Source: Chionis minor
Taxonomy: Eukaryota; Chordata; Aves; Charadriiformes; Chionididae
Length of the DNA stretch: 64,000 nucleotides
Direction: 5' to 3'
Assembly: GCA_013398295.1 (NCBI GenBank)
Contig: VZSF01004752.1
Location: 142,384 to 206,383 of the forward strand
Below the pieces are notes generated by a model. The model ran no database searches and had not been told where the DNA came from. It saw only the letters and a program-made list of their open reading frames with translations. Both the position numbers and the translations under genes were made by a program. The number at the start of each line of letters is the position of its first letter. Positions within the stretch are counted from its first letter, which is position 1. Below, in pieces: positions 13,391-28,100 of the stretch.

Positions 13391-16300
13391 GGAACACTTC
13401 TGCAGTGTATTGATACATGTGCTGTAACAGAACACAATCACACAGACAAATTCTTCCTGGAATTAAGATTGAGAGATGAATGGATTTCTGTACTGTGACT
13501 TTGGCGCATGCTCTTCACGTATTCACCGCCGAGACTGAACTACTGTGACTGTCGCTTGATACCAAACTCATTTGTGTACAACCTTGTCCATACCAACCCC
13601 CTTCTCCCCAAAACCAAGCTTGACTGTCCAGGCTGCAAAGTCACGGTCAAAAGCCCAGCAGCATTAGAGTGGTCTAAACAGGTACGAACTTACAAAGAGA
13701 GATCCTAGGGCTTTATTCATACCGGCAAGTGCTGGGACCCAACAGGAGGCAGTCTGCAGAGCCAAGGACACTGAGGAAGCTACATCCAAGACTTGAGGAG
13801 CTTGCCTTCAGGAGGACACATCAGGTGCTTATGTTCAGCTGAGGAGCCCAGTTCTCATGCCCCAGGAGCAAGTCATTTGAACCAGAGAATCAAAGGAATG
13901 GCCAGTCCTGAGCTTCATTTCACAGGCACGCTCCTGACCCACACTATAACTCCTATCAAGACACACACCAGACAGTCTGTGACTTCATAGCCTCGCAGCC
14001 AGCATTATACCAGCTGCCCTGGCCTCCAGGGGAATGTGCCTGCTAGTTCCGGCTCCTTAACTTGTCCCCTCACATCTACGTGTTATGCTTGGCTCTCCTC
14101 CTCCATGGCTGGGCAGCTTCTCCATGCTTTGTTTTGTCCTTCAGGTGATGTTTATATGACGCTTCCCAGAGCACAACTGAGAACCCCCCCATCTTTGCTA
14201 TTCCTGCAGAGTTTTCCAGCTAGTAATTATCTCCCCAAAACGCCTGTGAAGCGAAAGAACATGTCTCAACCCGGCTTTATAAGCAGAGATTTGGTATACA
14301 GAAAGTCTAAGGCAAAAACACCCACCCATTTTGGAGTGCCAGGTGAGGCACCTAAAACCTTATTTAACGTTATACTCAGACTACAGCCTTGAGTCACTGC
14401 AGTTGCAGCTGTGAACAAACAGGGCTTGTGCAAGTCATATCCCAAGGCTTGCGGTTAGAGAACGAGGAACCTGTAACAAGTGACATCACTTGTGAGAAGT
14501 CAAGGTTAGATGATGTAATTAGCATCATGTGGCAACTGTTGGCAGATTGTAGGAGTATCTTTTTTCTTCATGCAGTTCTCCCCTCTCTCAGTACCCATCT
14601 TTTACCTTCTGCAAAAGATAATGAAGGAAAACCACCAGCACCTTACTCTTCTACAAGACCCTGCTCATGTCAGGAGCCCCCAACTCTCCAGTACGACAAA
14701 TGAGACATGAATTCTGTGCAAAAATAGCATGTGACAATGTAACAAGAATAACTCCTATGCTAAGAAGCGTGGGCGAGAAAGGCAGGGGGAAGCCCCTGGT
14801 TGTGGCATTTCCTAGCCTCTTGCGCCAGCTGTTGCAAACTCAGCACTTCCTGAATGTAAATTTCTAGACACAGGCCAGGAAAAAAAAAAAAAAAGAAAAA
14901 AGAAAAAAGGCTTAAAGCAAAGCAAGTCCTGTCAGCCCCAGCATCCTTCACAGCTTCTTAGTGCAAATCTTCTTGCACAGTCAATCCCTGCTGGATTTCA
15001 GTCCTATTACTCTTGGCTCCCAAGCTTCCCTGAAATGTTCGGTCTCCTTATCTATGCCTATATCCCACATTCCCCCCAAATTGTCCTTGCCCCTCCTGTT
15101 CCCAGAAGCTCACCACTCAGGTCTAGCACCTGAGGCTGCAGCAGGCTGTTGCACTGAGGAGCAGGGATTGGTGGAAGAGCCCTCATCACCATCTGCAGGC
15201 TGGGACAAGTCATACCCTCTATGAAGAATTTAGCCACCAAGGTCTAGGGCTTTTCCCCGTTTGTGTGGCCTCAATTCTTCAAAGATTTGACATTTCCCCA
15301 CTGGTTTTAATCACACAAAAAGCAGAAGGCACATTTCAAACAACAGAGTGACTTCACCTCACAGAGTTTGAAATCCCTCATCCCTTGCAAGAGGTCAGTG
15401 TAGCACTCCAAGATATTTTTTTTTTCCCCCCCCATCAAGGGCACAACACAACCCAAGTCATTTTCCTAACGGGTATTCCCAGAAATGGCATAACCATTTT
15501 AGCTCTTAGAAACAGTCACCAAAATTAGAAGTAATCAGAGCCAGAGGTTTATAAAGAAAGCATTTAGGAAACCTAATTGCAGCTGGCACTATCTACTTTA
15601 AATCCTGTAAAAGAAACTACCTCAGCCAAATGCCCTAAACCGCTTCTAAGCTCCTCCAAGTTGAAGATGAGGAGCTCTAGGATCCAGTCACACTTGCAGA
15701 ACTCGCCTCAAAAAACCACAGGCATTAAACAAAGCAAAACTCAAGTAACTCCATGAAACTCCACGTTCCCTGACTCTCCCATGCCTGCTCTCTCAGGTAG
15801 AGCAGAGACTACACTAAATCTTTCTGTGCCTTCAGCTCTAGTAAAGTGCCTAGCAGACTCAGTATGTTCCAGAATAATGTATTATGAAGAAACCCCTCAA
15901 CTACACGTTAAAGTTTCAGGTGGCTTAATGAAAGTATTGCATGCAGCCTGGAGTGTTAGGTTGCTGTACTGATTGCAAACACATACACCTCTGATCATTT
16001 GTGTCTCAGGGCAAAATTAAAATAATGCATCAAATGAAGCTCCTGACAGTATTTGGTGCAACCTGTGTTAGCTGTAAGCACTGGCAGCCTATGGGCTAAG
16101 TTCACTCTGCATGATTGAACTCAGAGCTGACAATTGTCTTTTAAAGGTATCTGCTGATAATAAAGCCATTAATGTTTTATACCTGCTCTATCTCCTACAG
16201 GAACTTTTCACCTTCTCTAAACATGTTAAAAATATCTTCAGTACTCCCAGCCTCATAAGAAAAGTTTTGTTCAGAGCACAGTCATCAATAAAGCTTGGGT

Positions 16301-19300
16301 GATATGGTGTCCTCCCAGCGATGGCTTCTTCACATCTGATGATGGCAGTTCCCTTATGCAGGAAGTGCTCTTTATTCTCCCCTTCAGGGACAGGGAAGAA
16401 GAGGTGAATTGAAGCTTTGTGATTCATTTTCAGGAGGTGATACCTGCTAAGTGGGATCAGCAGAGCCTGCAGTGGTCCCTGTAGAGGTCCTCCTGAGCAA
16501 TGACCTCATGAACAGCTGTGCACTGTGCCACACTGACAGTCAAGTCCATCTGGCCAGTTAGGAATGAGATATCTGGATTTGGAGCAGAAGTTGCTTTCAG
16601 TGTGCTGCCCAATCTCTCCCTTGGATTAAAGGAGAGGGGCCAGGGATCCCAAAAACTTTAAAAGAAGTTACTCCATGATACTTTTTACCTTCGCTCTTAT
16701 TTCCTACCAAGCCACTTCTATTTGTGTCAGACATCTAACTCAAAACATGGACACGGAGAAGCCCTGTAAGCTTTCCACTAAAGAAACAAAGTCAGGGAAT
16801 TAACTCTGCACTCTGGGCTCCTAACAGAATTTGACATTTCTTCCATCATCTCCAAATATGATTAATGTGCGCTGAAGTAGATAAGGAGGCAGGAGATGGC
16901 AACAGCTCCCCAGCTACAGCCCATCTCTTGGCATACAAGACTGGGCTGGATATACGTGGCCATGTGAGATTGGCCTCACCTGCCTCTGCTGATCCTTCTC
17001 CTCCCAGTCGGATCAGCCAGCGCTCACATACCAGCCCTGCTCCACCGTGCCTGCGGCTACGTCTCACTGGTCTGAGAGAAGAGATAGGATCTGAAGGAGC
17101 CGCTGGGACATGAAGTCAAGGCCCCTGCTCCTTTAACAGGCGGTGGCATAGCAACCTAGTATTATTTTGCTTCCTTTGTATACACCAAAATGACGATGCA
17201 GAGCCCCAAGGTAGGAAACCTCCTCCCGGTTTCCAGCCTCAGCTGGCTCCTGGCCAACTGGATAATCTTTGTGGCTGCATTGTCTTCTGGCTCCCCTCCT
17301 TCTCTGAATGTGAGCTTCTCCCACTCCTTCATTTCCCCAGTACCATTTCAGACAGCAATTACACCCCCTCTCGTTTCTTAGGCTAAACAAGTTCTGCTCA
17401 CTGCCTGGGAGGTGAGCTCTTCAGTCTACTCAAACACCAGCAGCCCCTCTCTGCACCTCTGCCAGATCCACCCCAGTCACAGCTGATGAGAACTGGAAAC
17501 AGCGTCAAGGTGAGGCCTCTCTACAGCCTTAGTCACCATATTCTTATTTATGGCCACTACTGGAAATATTTAGCTAGATGCATGCAGAATCAGGTGGCAG
17601 CCTTCTCACAGCCATGTTACACTGCTGGCTCATAGTTCTTCATGAAAGCCTTCGCATTGCCCTTCTGGTCTACCTACAGTGCAATTCCATACTTTCCAAT
17701 GCAAAGTGTTTAAACCTGAAACAGTTGCAACTAGAAGCTGCAGAAAAGAGCCCCCAAAATAACAGAGGTATGAAATCTCTGCCAATACTACTTCAGAACA
17801 GGAGAGGAGCGCACAAAGCAAATCCACCATGCTGTATTGCAAGCCCCAAATCCATCAGTAAGAAGATTACAATAAAAAAAGTATCACTATCTAATGAAGT
17901 GATTTTTCTAGGACTGGCAAGCAATCATATGATAGACCCTTACATGGAGATAGGAGCAACGTGCATAAGTTGTTTTCCATCAGAACGGCATTTCCAATAA
18001 CCTATTAAGTCAACCCTAAACCCACAAAAGCAATTACAATTTACTGCAGTACTTTGCTCTCACACAGAGATGTATTTAAATGGTGTGCCGAGATTAAAAC
18101 CTGATTAAAACACTGTTGCTATCACTGGTCAGCTTCGAGAAAAGTGAAATTACATTTATACTGTCTAGTAGTCAAGAGGAGTAAAGCAACATGCCGCCAC
18201 TGCGTAGAAAGCAAGGAAATAACACCTTTGCTCCATCTTTGCTATGCAGTCCTGTAATGCTTGATGGGACAGAGATCTGGCCTCCGAGAACCTATGCTGA
18301 TTACATCAGAGAACAGCAAGCGCATGCACCCGAGGCACCAACAGGAAACCTGCCTACACTACATACTACGCTTGACCTTAGCCAAAAGGCCAGGAACCCA
18401 GGAACCAGGCTGCGCAGCAAGAGTACACAAAAATGGAGCAAATGGTGTGGAACCGTGAAAGAGGGTGTGGAAGTACCTTCCTCGTGCTGCTGCTTTCTTT
18501 CTTGCTGCAACTGTGTCCCTAATCCCTCTCCTCTCACATGTTTCTAAATCCATAATTTTAATCCTAAATACATACCTTGATGGGTTTTACAGCAAAGAGC
18601 TAGACTGAAAAGTTAATGAAAGGAAAACGGATGCTGGCAGATGAAAAGAAGCTTATGAAGTGGGTAGAACCATACGAATAAAGGTCCACTTTGCAGTCCT
18701 GTTCTCTCCAGAGTGTTTGCTGAGTCTTCTTGCTCATTGCCCTTTCACAAGGACAAATGGTACAGCATTGCAAAGAACAGTCAGGAACCAAGGAAAGTGA
18801 GTAGTACAAAGATTAGACTCTTAAGTCCACAAAACGCTTGAAGTAGAATGAGAGTAAAATAGGTGGATCCAAAGTGAAGCTTTGCAGTATGGCAGATTTC
18901 CAACTTTACTTGCTATAAAACCTTACCGGAAGACATTCAAAACGTAAGAACAAAGATGCCAAATACAGAATAGAACAGTGATAATTTTTCTGTAAGTGAA
19001 TTTCTGACCAACACCATGAGACATCTAAGAAGTAGCTCATGCCATCTTGATGTTTCACAGTCACCACGAGTCATTTGTGATTGGTAACAACTCCTTGAAT
19101 TTTCTCTTTGTGTTCTTCAAAACTATGGAGAACATTTTGCATTTCCTACAGCCTCTTCCGCCCTTCTGACAAGAGAAGAATGACAGGTCATACTGTGGTG
19201 GTGTATCATCCAAAGACATCTCAGGACACAGGAAAGAAAACTGAGTAAAACAGAAAGACTGTAGACAGGAGGAAAAAAAGATCTACAAGACTGAATGTTC

Positions 19301-22300
19301 CTACTCCTTAAATCACAGTTGGTGAGTAACATATAGTTGTTGGAAGAGCCAGTTATTCCTCAAGAGCTTTTTCTTCCCCTTGTATGCTTCCGGCATAGCT
19401 ATACTTTTTTTGTAGATGACATCCATTTACTTAGGCACAATTGAGAGCCTTGGCTAGGTTCTCAGTATCACATCACTTTCCAGAGTGTGTACAGATGCCC
19501 TATGGTCGACGTTTACCCTCCTATTTGCAATTTTCTTTTGTCTCACAAACTTCTCAAAAATAACTTGTACGCATCCAGGGTGGTCAAAGTATTTCTTGAA
19601 GTTAGGGCAAGTACTGCATTTCCAGGTGTGGAACCTTCAGGATTATTTTTTCATTACTTCCTTTCCACTTTTTTTTTTTTTTTCTCCTTTTTATGACTTC
19701 AAACAGATACCTATAAGCAGGCACTTTACACTTTCAGCCTGCCATGTGCACGCCGTCCCATCGGCAGCTGCTCCTCTGGCATGCCCATACAGCATACAGG
19801 GGACCACACTTGCTTCTCTGACACCTCCCACAAAGCTTCAGCAACCTTCCTTCAGCATGGAATGGAGGGGGGGGCTTCATGGAGCTTTAAAGCAACTGCC
19901 CACAGCTTTTTTCAGCATTGCTCTCCCAGACACTGCCTTGCCTGGGTTTATTAGTCTGGAATTTCTATCAGCACGGCTCCTTTTCATGACTCAAAGCACA
20001 CACACATCTTTTTTTCCCCCCTTTCGCTCCTGCCTAAATTAAAAGGGGAAAATGATGATTTTACAGTAGCCACCCCCAAAGAGCACGATTTCCGTGCTTA
20101 CACCAGCCTGCTGCCACCAGCTGCATGCCTAACGCTACTCGCTTCCTATGGGGAAACGTCCCCTGCTGCATAGCAAAACAGGCTGCAGACCTTTCAAAGC
20201 TGCTCTGGTGGCGACAAGATGAGGCACCTCAGGCTACTGCCACACGCAGGAAAGCAAGACAACAGCTCAGCTGCACACAACTGCATTAAAGCACAAAAAC
20301 AGAGATTTATACAAGGCAGCAGCACAGTCGGCTGCACACATCAGGGCGAGCAGAGCTCACTACTCCTCCTCCTCCGGGAAGGGAGGGAGGCACTCTGCTT
20401 GACAGCCCGAGCACTGCAGGCTTCGCTGCTAATAGGATCATTTCCTTCTAAAACCTTCCCCACGGCAGCGGCCCAGGAACACGCGCAGCTAACTTAGGTC
20501 GAAAGGGAATTTTCCACCACCCACAAGCCTCTTCCTATCTTGCATAAATCCTCTCAAGTGCAGGCCACAAAGAAAGCGCACCAGCTTCTGGAAATGACAT
20601 GTAACAAGCAATTCGCCACCGTACATCTTCAGGGCTCAACTCCCGTGTCAAGCTCCCTTTACATCCTCACATTTAAAATAAGCACACATTGAATTTACGC
20701 CTCCTTCCAGGTCTCTTCACACCGCTGTAATAATGGGATGGGGGCTTGGTGTAAATCATGGTAAGGCCATCAAGCAGAAAGATCATTCACCCTCTCTCTG
20801 TCAATTAAGGGATATCAGATACAGGCAGACACACTGATGAAACACCCTTTTTCATCTGAGAAAATAAGCTTAAGCAATCCCTACATAATCACTCTTTTCT
20901 CAGCAAACCTTCTGGAGCACAGATAAGATCAAAGGTGGCTTTCCCAGCTCACAAAGTTATTAACACCTCAAGGAAAAAGTAATGATACACAAAAGCCAGA
21001 GCTGTCTTGATGGTTTCCTTGATCTGAGGACAGAGAGAAGCAGCAGCAGCAGGGGGCTGTTACCCTCAGCACAAACAGGGCAACATCTAAGCATGAATCG
21101 GAAACCAACATGCTTTTCTATGAAAAATATGTTTTTTCAGGACACTTCTGAATTGCTACTTCTTTGAAGGAATGGTTCCCAAAATAAAAAACTGTACATA
21201 TGTTTTTAACTACAGAAAAACATCCTCACAGCACGTGATCAGAAAGCACAACAGTGATAATGCAGTGTGTGCTGAAGTTAAAAGAAAAGGGGACAAGCAT
21301 TGCCCTTAAAGTTGGTTCACAAGCAAGTGAATTCTGGATCCATTTTCACCACAGGGAAGACAAAAGGAACCCCAAGATCTCAACACCACCCCCCCCCCCC
21401 CCCCAGTCAGCTGATCTCTAGAAGCATCCTTAATTTTATAAGGAACATGAAGATAACAGACCCATGGAATACACTGTAATTCATTATTTTTGTCTTCATT
21501 GGCAGAGAGCAGAGGCCAGACTCGAAATACTAGGGAAGGGAGTCCATGAGAAACAAGGAGCTCTATGACAAGCAGAAGCAGCAGAACTCAGTTTCCCATC
21601 TGCATGGACTCTCTGATGTACAAAAAACATTTTCTCTCCTATTTTCAAGAAGATTATTACAACTCATTACCCCTAAGAGCTCAACTTTCCTCTGTAACAG
21701 GTGGTTAAAATGGGCCAAAGGATTCAAAAGCTGCTGCTGAGAGAAAACAAAAACAAACATATATGCACAAAGTAAGGATTTTTTTCTGAAACTGTAACAA
21801 CAATAAGAAAAGAGAAATAACAATCTGGGCCAGCAGTTCCCAAAATATAAGTATCACCTCCCATTTGAAAGTGGTATGCAAATGACATCCTAACAGCCAA
21901 ATGACGTTCACGCATGCCACTGGGACTGAATTTGTAAAAGCCCCGTATAGACCACAATTAAGCTAAAACAAAATACAAACATTTAACTCGTCATAACCTG
22001 CATGGCAAGATCCTCCTTCCCAACACAGTACCCTCTGGCCACCCCACCTGCACTGGACTGACACAGGGAGAACCCTACCACACCTTGCCACGGGCTTTCA
22101 TGCTATCCAAGTTTCTGCAAGTCATGCCAAAAATCACCCCATCATTACCTCAGTCATGTGAGGAAAAACCCCACATTTTTTCTAGAAAGAAAATATAGCT
22201 CAGGAGGGTATCATTGAAAGGAGAAACTTTGTGTTTGAACTGAGGAAATGGTAGTGAGCGTTCCAGTCCCAGACTGAAAAAACACAGGAGCACAGAGCTG

Positions 22301-23750
22301 GGAGAGCAGTTCACACCTCTGCCTATGTCAGTCCGCAGCTCTGTTCAAGTTTGCTGTCAGATGTCCAAAATAATTCAACGCAGAGAAAGCTATTAGAAAG
22401 AAATACTATTACTTAATATTTATGTAGCACTTTCCACCTGGCAACTTTTAAGCAATTGCTACAGTAAGTAATTTACTGAGAAAAATAGAAACAGATACAT
22501 TGGCATTCTGTGCAATCAGTAGCTTATGCTTTCAGAGGAAAACAATTCTACTTTATCTTTATTAGAATTAAACTTTAAGGCCTGAATTCACTATACATTA
22601 TTCACACTGTTACATTTTAAATCGTCAAAGAGGTAATCAATCAGCTCATTAGCTCCAAAATGCATTTAACAGTACATTTTGCTAAGTTCACATATTAAGA
22701 AAACCACAGAAAAAAGTCTGGAGCTGTTAACATCTTTTTATCATTGGTTAAGAACTAACAAGTTAGGGCACCGTAATTGTTGCTTTAAAAAAAAAAAATT
22801 TAAAAAACCCACCGTCCAGCTTTGCCACCTTGGACTATTCTCTCGCTAATGATGCCCAGTTAATGATTCTCCCTTGTTTCAACTAGTCTGTTGAGATCTC
22901 TCTGAAATCACTTTCAGCTATAAGAGGGCTTCCTTTTTGTGGGCAGCAGCACATTTCAGCTTGGCACAGCTTTCCTTTTTCACATGTGCAAGATGCTTCC
23001 TTGTGTTGATACAGGAAGCTACCAAAAACACTCTGCGACTGGATTTAAGAGCAGATTCCATAGCATTGGCCATCGTTAGCATCTCTAGCCAGCAACGTTA
23101 GGCTGATCTGAAAATTAATCTTTTGGGACTAAGATTTAAAAAATACAGCTCACGTGCTCACTGTGACAGAGCAATTCCTATATTTCAGATACGTGGTCTC
23201 TCTCTCCCATGACCTGTGGGATGAGGTGAGCAGATTTTTATTGCTGGTGAACTCAAACAAGAGACTGCTCCTTATGAGACACAACGCAAGCACAGGCAAA
23301 TACGATGGCTGCATCCATTCGCTTCCATTTTTCTTTTTTTTAACGCGTAAAATGGGTACACAAACTTAAGTGACATTCATACTCCGGGCAAGTTGCCAAC
23401 TCACCCCATTGGTAACACAAATGTTGGGCATTTCTGAGTTGGGATGCCATGGCAGTGAATCTGTGGGGAAAAAAATAGGGATTCATCCTGTCTCCTTTAG
23501 CAGTAGGGAGATGAGTTTTCCCGAGGTGGGTAAATTTTCTGTGCTCTGAGATACTGAACATTGAGCACGGCTACACGTAAGAAAAAGGCAGATCATTAAC
23601 CCAAGTAACTCCAGCAGCTCTTTTATATGACATCCTGCTTTTGTGGCTTCTTTATTAATCTTAACGGTTAGAAGATAAAACAATTTAAATTGTGTGATAT
23701 TTAGAGAGCATCTTGTGACTTCTATCTGTGCTGCCACAAATACAATTAAG
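13391..23750. other. Intergenic stretch downstream of CHST10, no gene recognised
   Basis: AT-rich unique-looking DNA with homopolymers (A-rich 14,880-14,908, poly-C 21,389-21,404, poly-A about 22,787-22,798). No exon pair with splice sites and family resemblance was found. The right part may contain distal CHST10 3' UTR if a distal poly(A) site is used. Confidence 0.45.
21389..21404. repeat. Poly-C run of 16
   Basis: Sixteen consecutive C residues. The length is likely to be unstable or poorly called. Confidence 0.9.
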
Positions 23751-23752
23751 AC

Positions 23753-23758
23753 TTTATT
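23753..23758 (-). terminator. CHST10: Candidate CHST10 poly(A) signal
   Basis: On the minus strand this is the first AATAAA after the CHST10 stop codon, about 825 nt downstream. A second AATAAA lies at 23,651-23,656 and an earlier ATTAAA variant at 24,095-24,100. Which one is used cannot be decided from sequence alone. Confidence 0.35.
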
Positions 23759-24581
23759 TTAAATTAATTTTCCTTAAAATTTCCCTAGCAGTTTCATATT
23801 TCTTCTGTGCTCCATTTGCATCTGGTCTTCTCAGATAACTTACATAGCCAGGAGTTAAATAGTGTTCTGAAAATCAAAAGTAGAATTATGAGGCTCAATA
23901 GACCAGTAGTAAGCACAGTAAACACTTGACAAAAATACAAAGACAACTGGGCTCTGGAACCGGTCCCTTTTTTAACACCTCTAAAGCTTCCATCTAATTA
24001 GGTTCATTTTGTGACAAACTTTTGCGATTAGATCAGCAGTACTGCTATTATAGCAGCCACCTGACAGAACCTAGATGATTTTACTTGTCAAGCATTTAAT
24101 CAATTTTCAGTCCTGTACTGGCCTCTTGTTTTCAAAGCTCATGGGAGATTACATGCCTTTCTCACGAGCATGAATTATCAAGTTCACCCACGTGTCAGAG
24201 TTAACCTGCAGTGAAATTGCCGTCTTTACAAACTCTTCACAACATTTTAAAAATGGCATTCTGTCTGGGAGAGGAAGATCATAGCCCGTTTGTTCTCCCT
24301 CTTTTTTCCTGGAGGGACGAGGGGAGAAGTGGAATTCTGTATTTCAGATAGCAGAGACTTCATTCCTAACAGATTGCAATGTCACATATTGAAAACATGG
24401 TCAGTAAACAACAACTATAAGCCCCTACTTGTTCATATGACAAGTATTTCACTGAAAAATGGAGCAACATCAAAAAGCTAGAAAACGAATGGCCATTCTC
24501 AGCTCTGTCAGTGTTGCAGCTGGTATTCACGCAGGTTTGGATTAATCCATGAGACACTTTCTTCAGAGCTTATCCTAGGTA

Positions 24582-25119
24582 TCAGTTAAGCAAGAAATCT
24601 GGCTCCCGATAACCAAAGAGTTTAAAGTCGCCTTCAAACCGCGCATAGAGGCGTCTTATGTCTCTCTTGCTAATTCCTGAAAAATACCGCTCCACTTTTG
24701 TTTTGTTGTACACTGTTATGCCTGGTGGAATTGTGGGGTATGATACCAGATGGTCTATGCCGGCTGCTTTCAAGATATATGGAGCATCGTCCTCCAGGGT
24801 TTCATGGTGACCGATCACACTATACGTGATTTCACAGGGGGCGCAAAGTTCCACATACGTTACCCAATGAATGATGTGGTCACCAAATTGAACATCCAGC
24901 CATCGGTGATTGGGGTCACCTAGATAGCGCACAAAATCCTCAAACTGCAGCCCTTTGGTCTCTGTGCGATTCTTTCTATATTTACGAATGATGCCAGGAG
25001 CAATTTCATGCCGGTACCAAGGTTCAAACCGAGGATTGTGCACAAACTTGTCTTTAAATGCAGAAATAAGTCTTTCAAATGGATCTCTAACAATAAAAAA
25101 CTTGAAGTATAAATTCAGT
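24582..25119 (-). CDS. CHST10: CHST10 coding exon 5 (last)
   Basis: The acceptor AG is at 25121-25120, with CTGTTTAG before it. The first base completes Arg180, and the frame then runs from Leu181 to the TGA at 24584-24582. It encodes the PAPS 3'-phosphate loop and the whole C-terminal half, ending in [10 protein letters not shown]. At 538 nt it is the largest coding exon. Confidence 0.96.
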
Positions 25120-28100
25120 CTAAACAGAGAAAGGGAAAAAAAAAAAAAATAATTAAGGAGTTTAGCAAAGTGTTTAAAGTGTGTTTAGCAAAGACTTATA
25201 AAATGTACTTAAACTCTGACCACAGACACAGCAATATGAATCTTACACCACTTGCATAGTCCACCAATATTGTAATCAATAGGACTAGAAATATAGTTTC
25301 TGTCTTCTTACTGTAAGTTTTTATATGCAGTACAAAGTTGAAATAGTTCATCCTAGTTTTCACACTTTATTCAAACCGGAGGAGCTTAGTTTATCTCAAT
25401 CCATATAAACAGAGACAAAAGATGCTGAAAAGATGTTGAAAGCTCCTAGTCAAAGATATTTTTAATGCCATGTGATTAAGCTCAAGAAGCATAATACACA
25501 AAGACATGGAAAAAGTGGCTTGATGTAGCTGAACGCATAAAGAGGGCTGTATTTTTCACTGGCAGGTAGTTAGATCACTGCTTTATTAAAAAAAAAAACA
25601 AACTGGTATTTTATTTGATTTTTTGTTATGCTTTCAATAATGGCCGAGAATATTCTTTTCATGAGACCACAGTTCTCAACAGAATTTCACATTTTGTTGT
25701 CATACCACTGAACTGTAATACTGCATAGTCAGAGATTATCTACAGGAGTAAACTGAAAACAAAGTTTATTTCAGTAAATCACTGAGACAAGAGATTTAGA
25801 GCCCAATTCTCAATGAAATAGGTGGATGGACTCTTTCCAGCCTGAACAGGCACGTGGGCCAGTCTTCAGGTTCTCCTGACTTAGCCCTAACCAGGCAGGG
25901 CTAGAGGTCAGCAAACTAGATCAACAGATCCACACCATCCCTCTCTCTGGACCTAAACTCTCTGATAATTTATTTCAGAATTCCCAACCAAACCCACGTT
26001 CTGCGTCTCCTGCACAACTTCTGTGGTGGGCTGACTGCAACAACCCAAATCATAATGGCATTCAACTTCAAATACCCTAGCTATGGCTCACTCCCCAGGT
26101 GAACAGTTACTTTCTATGCAGGGCTTTTCACAGGAAGGGAGAACAGATCCACGTTCTCAAGAACATGCTCAGAGTCCTTTCTCTTGCACACTATCAACAC
26201 AATCAAGTGACCCCATTTCCACAGGTACAGCTCTGATAAATGTATTTGTACCACTGAATGCAACAAATCTTGGACTGAGCTCTACTGATAGCTGACAGCA
26301 CATGTATAAGGGGCTGACTCTTCAGAATAGCTTAATATGCACAAAACCCACGCAAGCACTACCTTACAAGTATCCACTGTCATCTTAGGTCCTGTTGTCT
26401 CTCCATGCTATCACCCCTTACAGGGATCATATATGGCATAGGCTCTAGTAGAGATGAGAGCAGACAGTCAAAAAAATCTAGCCAGCGTCATTAGGAAGAC
26501 TCTACTACAGAGAAGCATTTTTTCTGCTCTGAGAAAAACCACAAGCACCCAAAGAGGAAGATGAAGTGGTTCAGCTGAATGGACAATACTCTCAGGCCAA
26601 GGAGAGTTTGAAACCTACCCATTTCAACCCCAGTAAGTAAATCAGCCTGCAATGACAATCTTACATTTAGGCAGTAAGATTTACTGTACAAGGCATCAGG
26701 GTGGACCTTCCAACTAAACCTTCTTCTCTGAAGGTGAACTACGTAACAACTGGTAGGCCCTGAACTACACAAACCCTATATCCACAGGGAGTCGCTTGGC
26801 TCACCTAACAGTATCACCAACAACATTGGTGTTCTCCTTCAAAGCCAGCAGCGAGGTAGTCACAGAACGTCTGAGAGTGTTGATAGAATACTGCTGTAAT
26901 ACAAGTGCCAGAGAAAAAAACTCGCTATCCTCAATTCCAGATGTGGACTTCAACTGTTCTCTTGACTGCTCACAACACCACTGACTCCAAACTCCTCCCA
27001 CACCTCTGGGAAGCCATCTCTTACCGTTTTTTAATTTCAGAGTCACTGAAGGAGGACAAGCGTGGAAGGCCATTCTTCTCATGATCGTGTACAATATTTT
27101 CTGGGATCTCTTCTATGGAAGAAAATGCTCCTAGACAAATCAACAAGAGAGAGCAAGTGAATCTTTCAAGGGGAAAAAAAATAAGCACCAAGCAAGCATG
27201 TGTGCCTTTGGCTGACAGCTTTTTGTTTTATCTTTCTCTTTTTTGTATTTTTAGCATTTACGGTTACTATGTTTAAAACTGCTAAATGATGAGAGACTCT
27301 TAACTGCAAAGCTGAAAAACTGTTAAAATTCTTTAGGGCATGTGACATCAAGGTCCAAGACCAAATGGCCTCAAAACTCTCAGAAAAGCACATTATGCAA
27401 ATTTCATCAGAGATTATGCCCCACCTCAGCGTCACCGTTCTTTCCCTCTGCCCACACATGCAAATGGAGGAAGACTTTGAGGATTAAGTCCAAAGACAAA
27501 GAAGGAACCAGCTTTTTGGCTGAGTTTCTACCACCAACAAAAAATAAATGCCGTGGGCTGCTTTTGGAACTGCTTCAACACAAAAAACTCTTCGCTGTCA
27601 GGATCCATGAAGCATTTAATGGCTATGCTGTGGTGAAACAAAAATTCCAGTCATAAAATACTACACAGATTAAAAAGCACTAAAATCAACAATAGAAACC
27701 CTTCAGATCCTAATTTCTGCAAGCAAGTAAGCTGAGAAGAAAAATAATGTCACTGAATTCTGATGTATTTGTTTTAATATTCTGATCCTGCAAGTTTTTA
27801 TGACCTTGAGAAATATCTCATATGGGCCCCCTGGGCTTTAGAAGTAAGCCTTCACACAACAGCATCATTTCAGAGTATCAACCTGCAACAACAGGGTGCT
27901 ACAAAACAAGCTCTTTAGATGAAAGCTTCTACAGTCTTCTCTGTTCCAGAACTGCAGCGCATAATCTGCACCACTCAGCTTCCCGGTTTTCTAATAATTT
28001 TTTTTTTTGTGGGGGTTGTGGTTGTATTTTATTAATTTCAGTTCTCTAGTTATATTTTTTTGTACTCTAGGTGAATTACATGTGGACAACAGATGCCAGA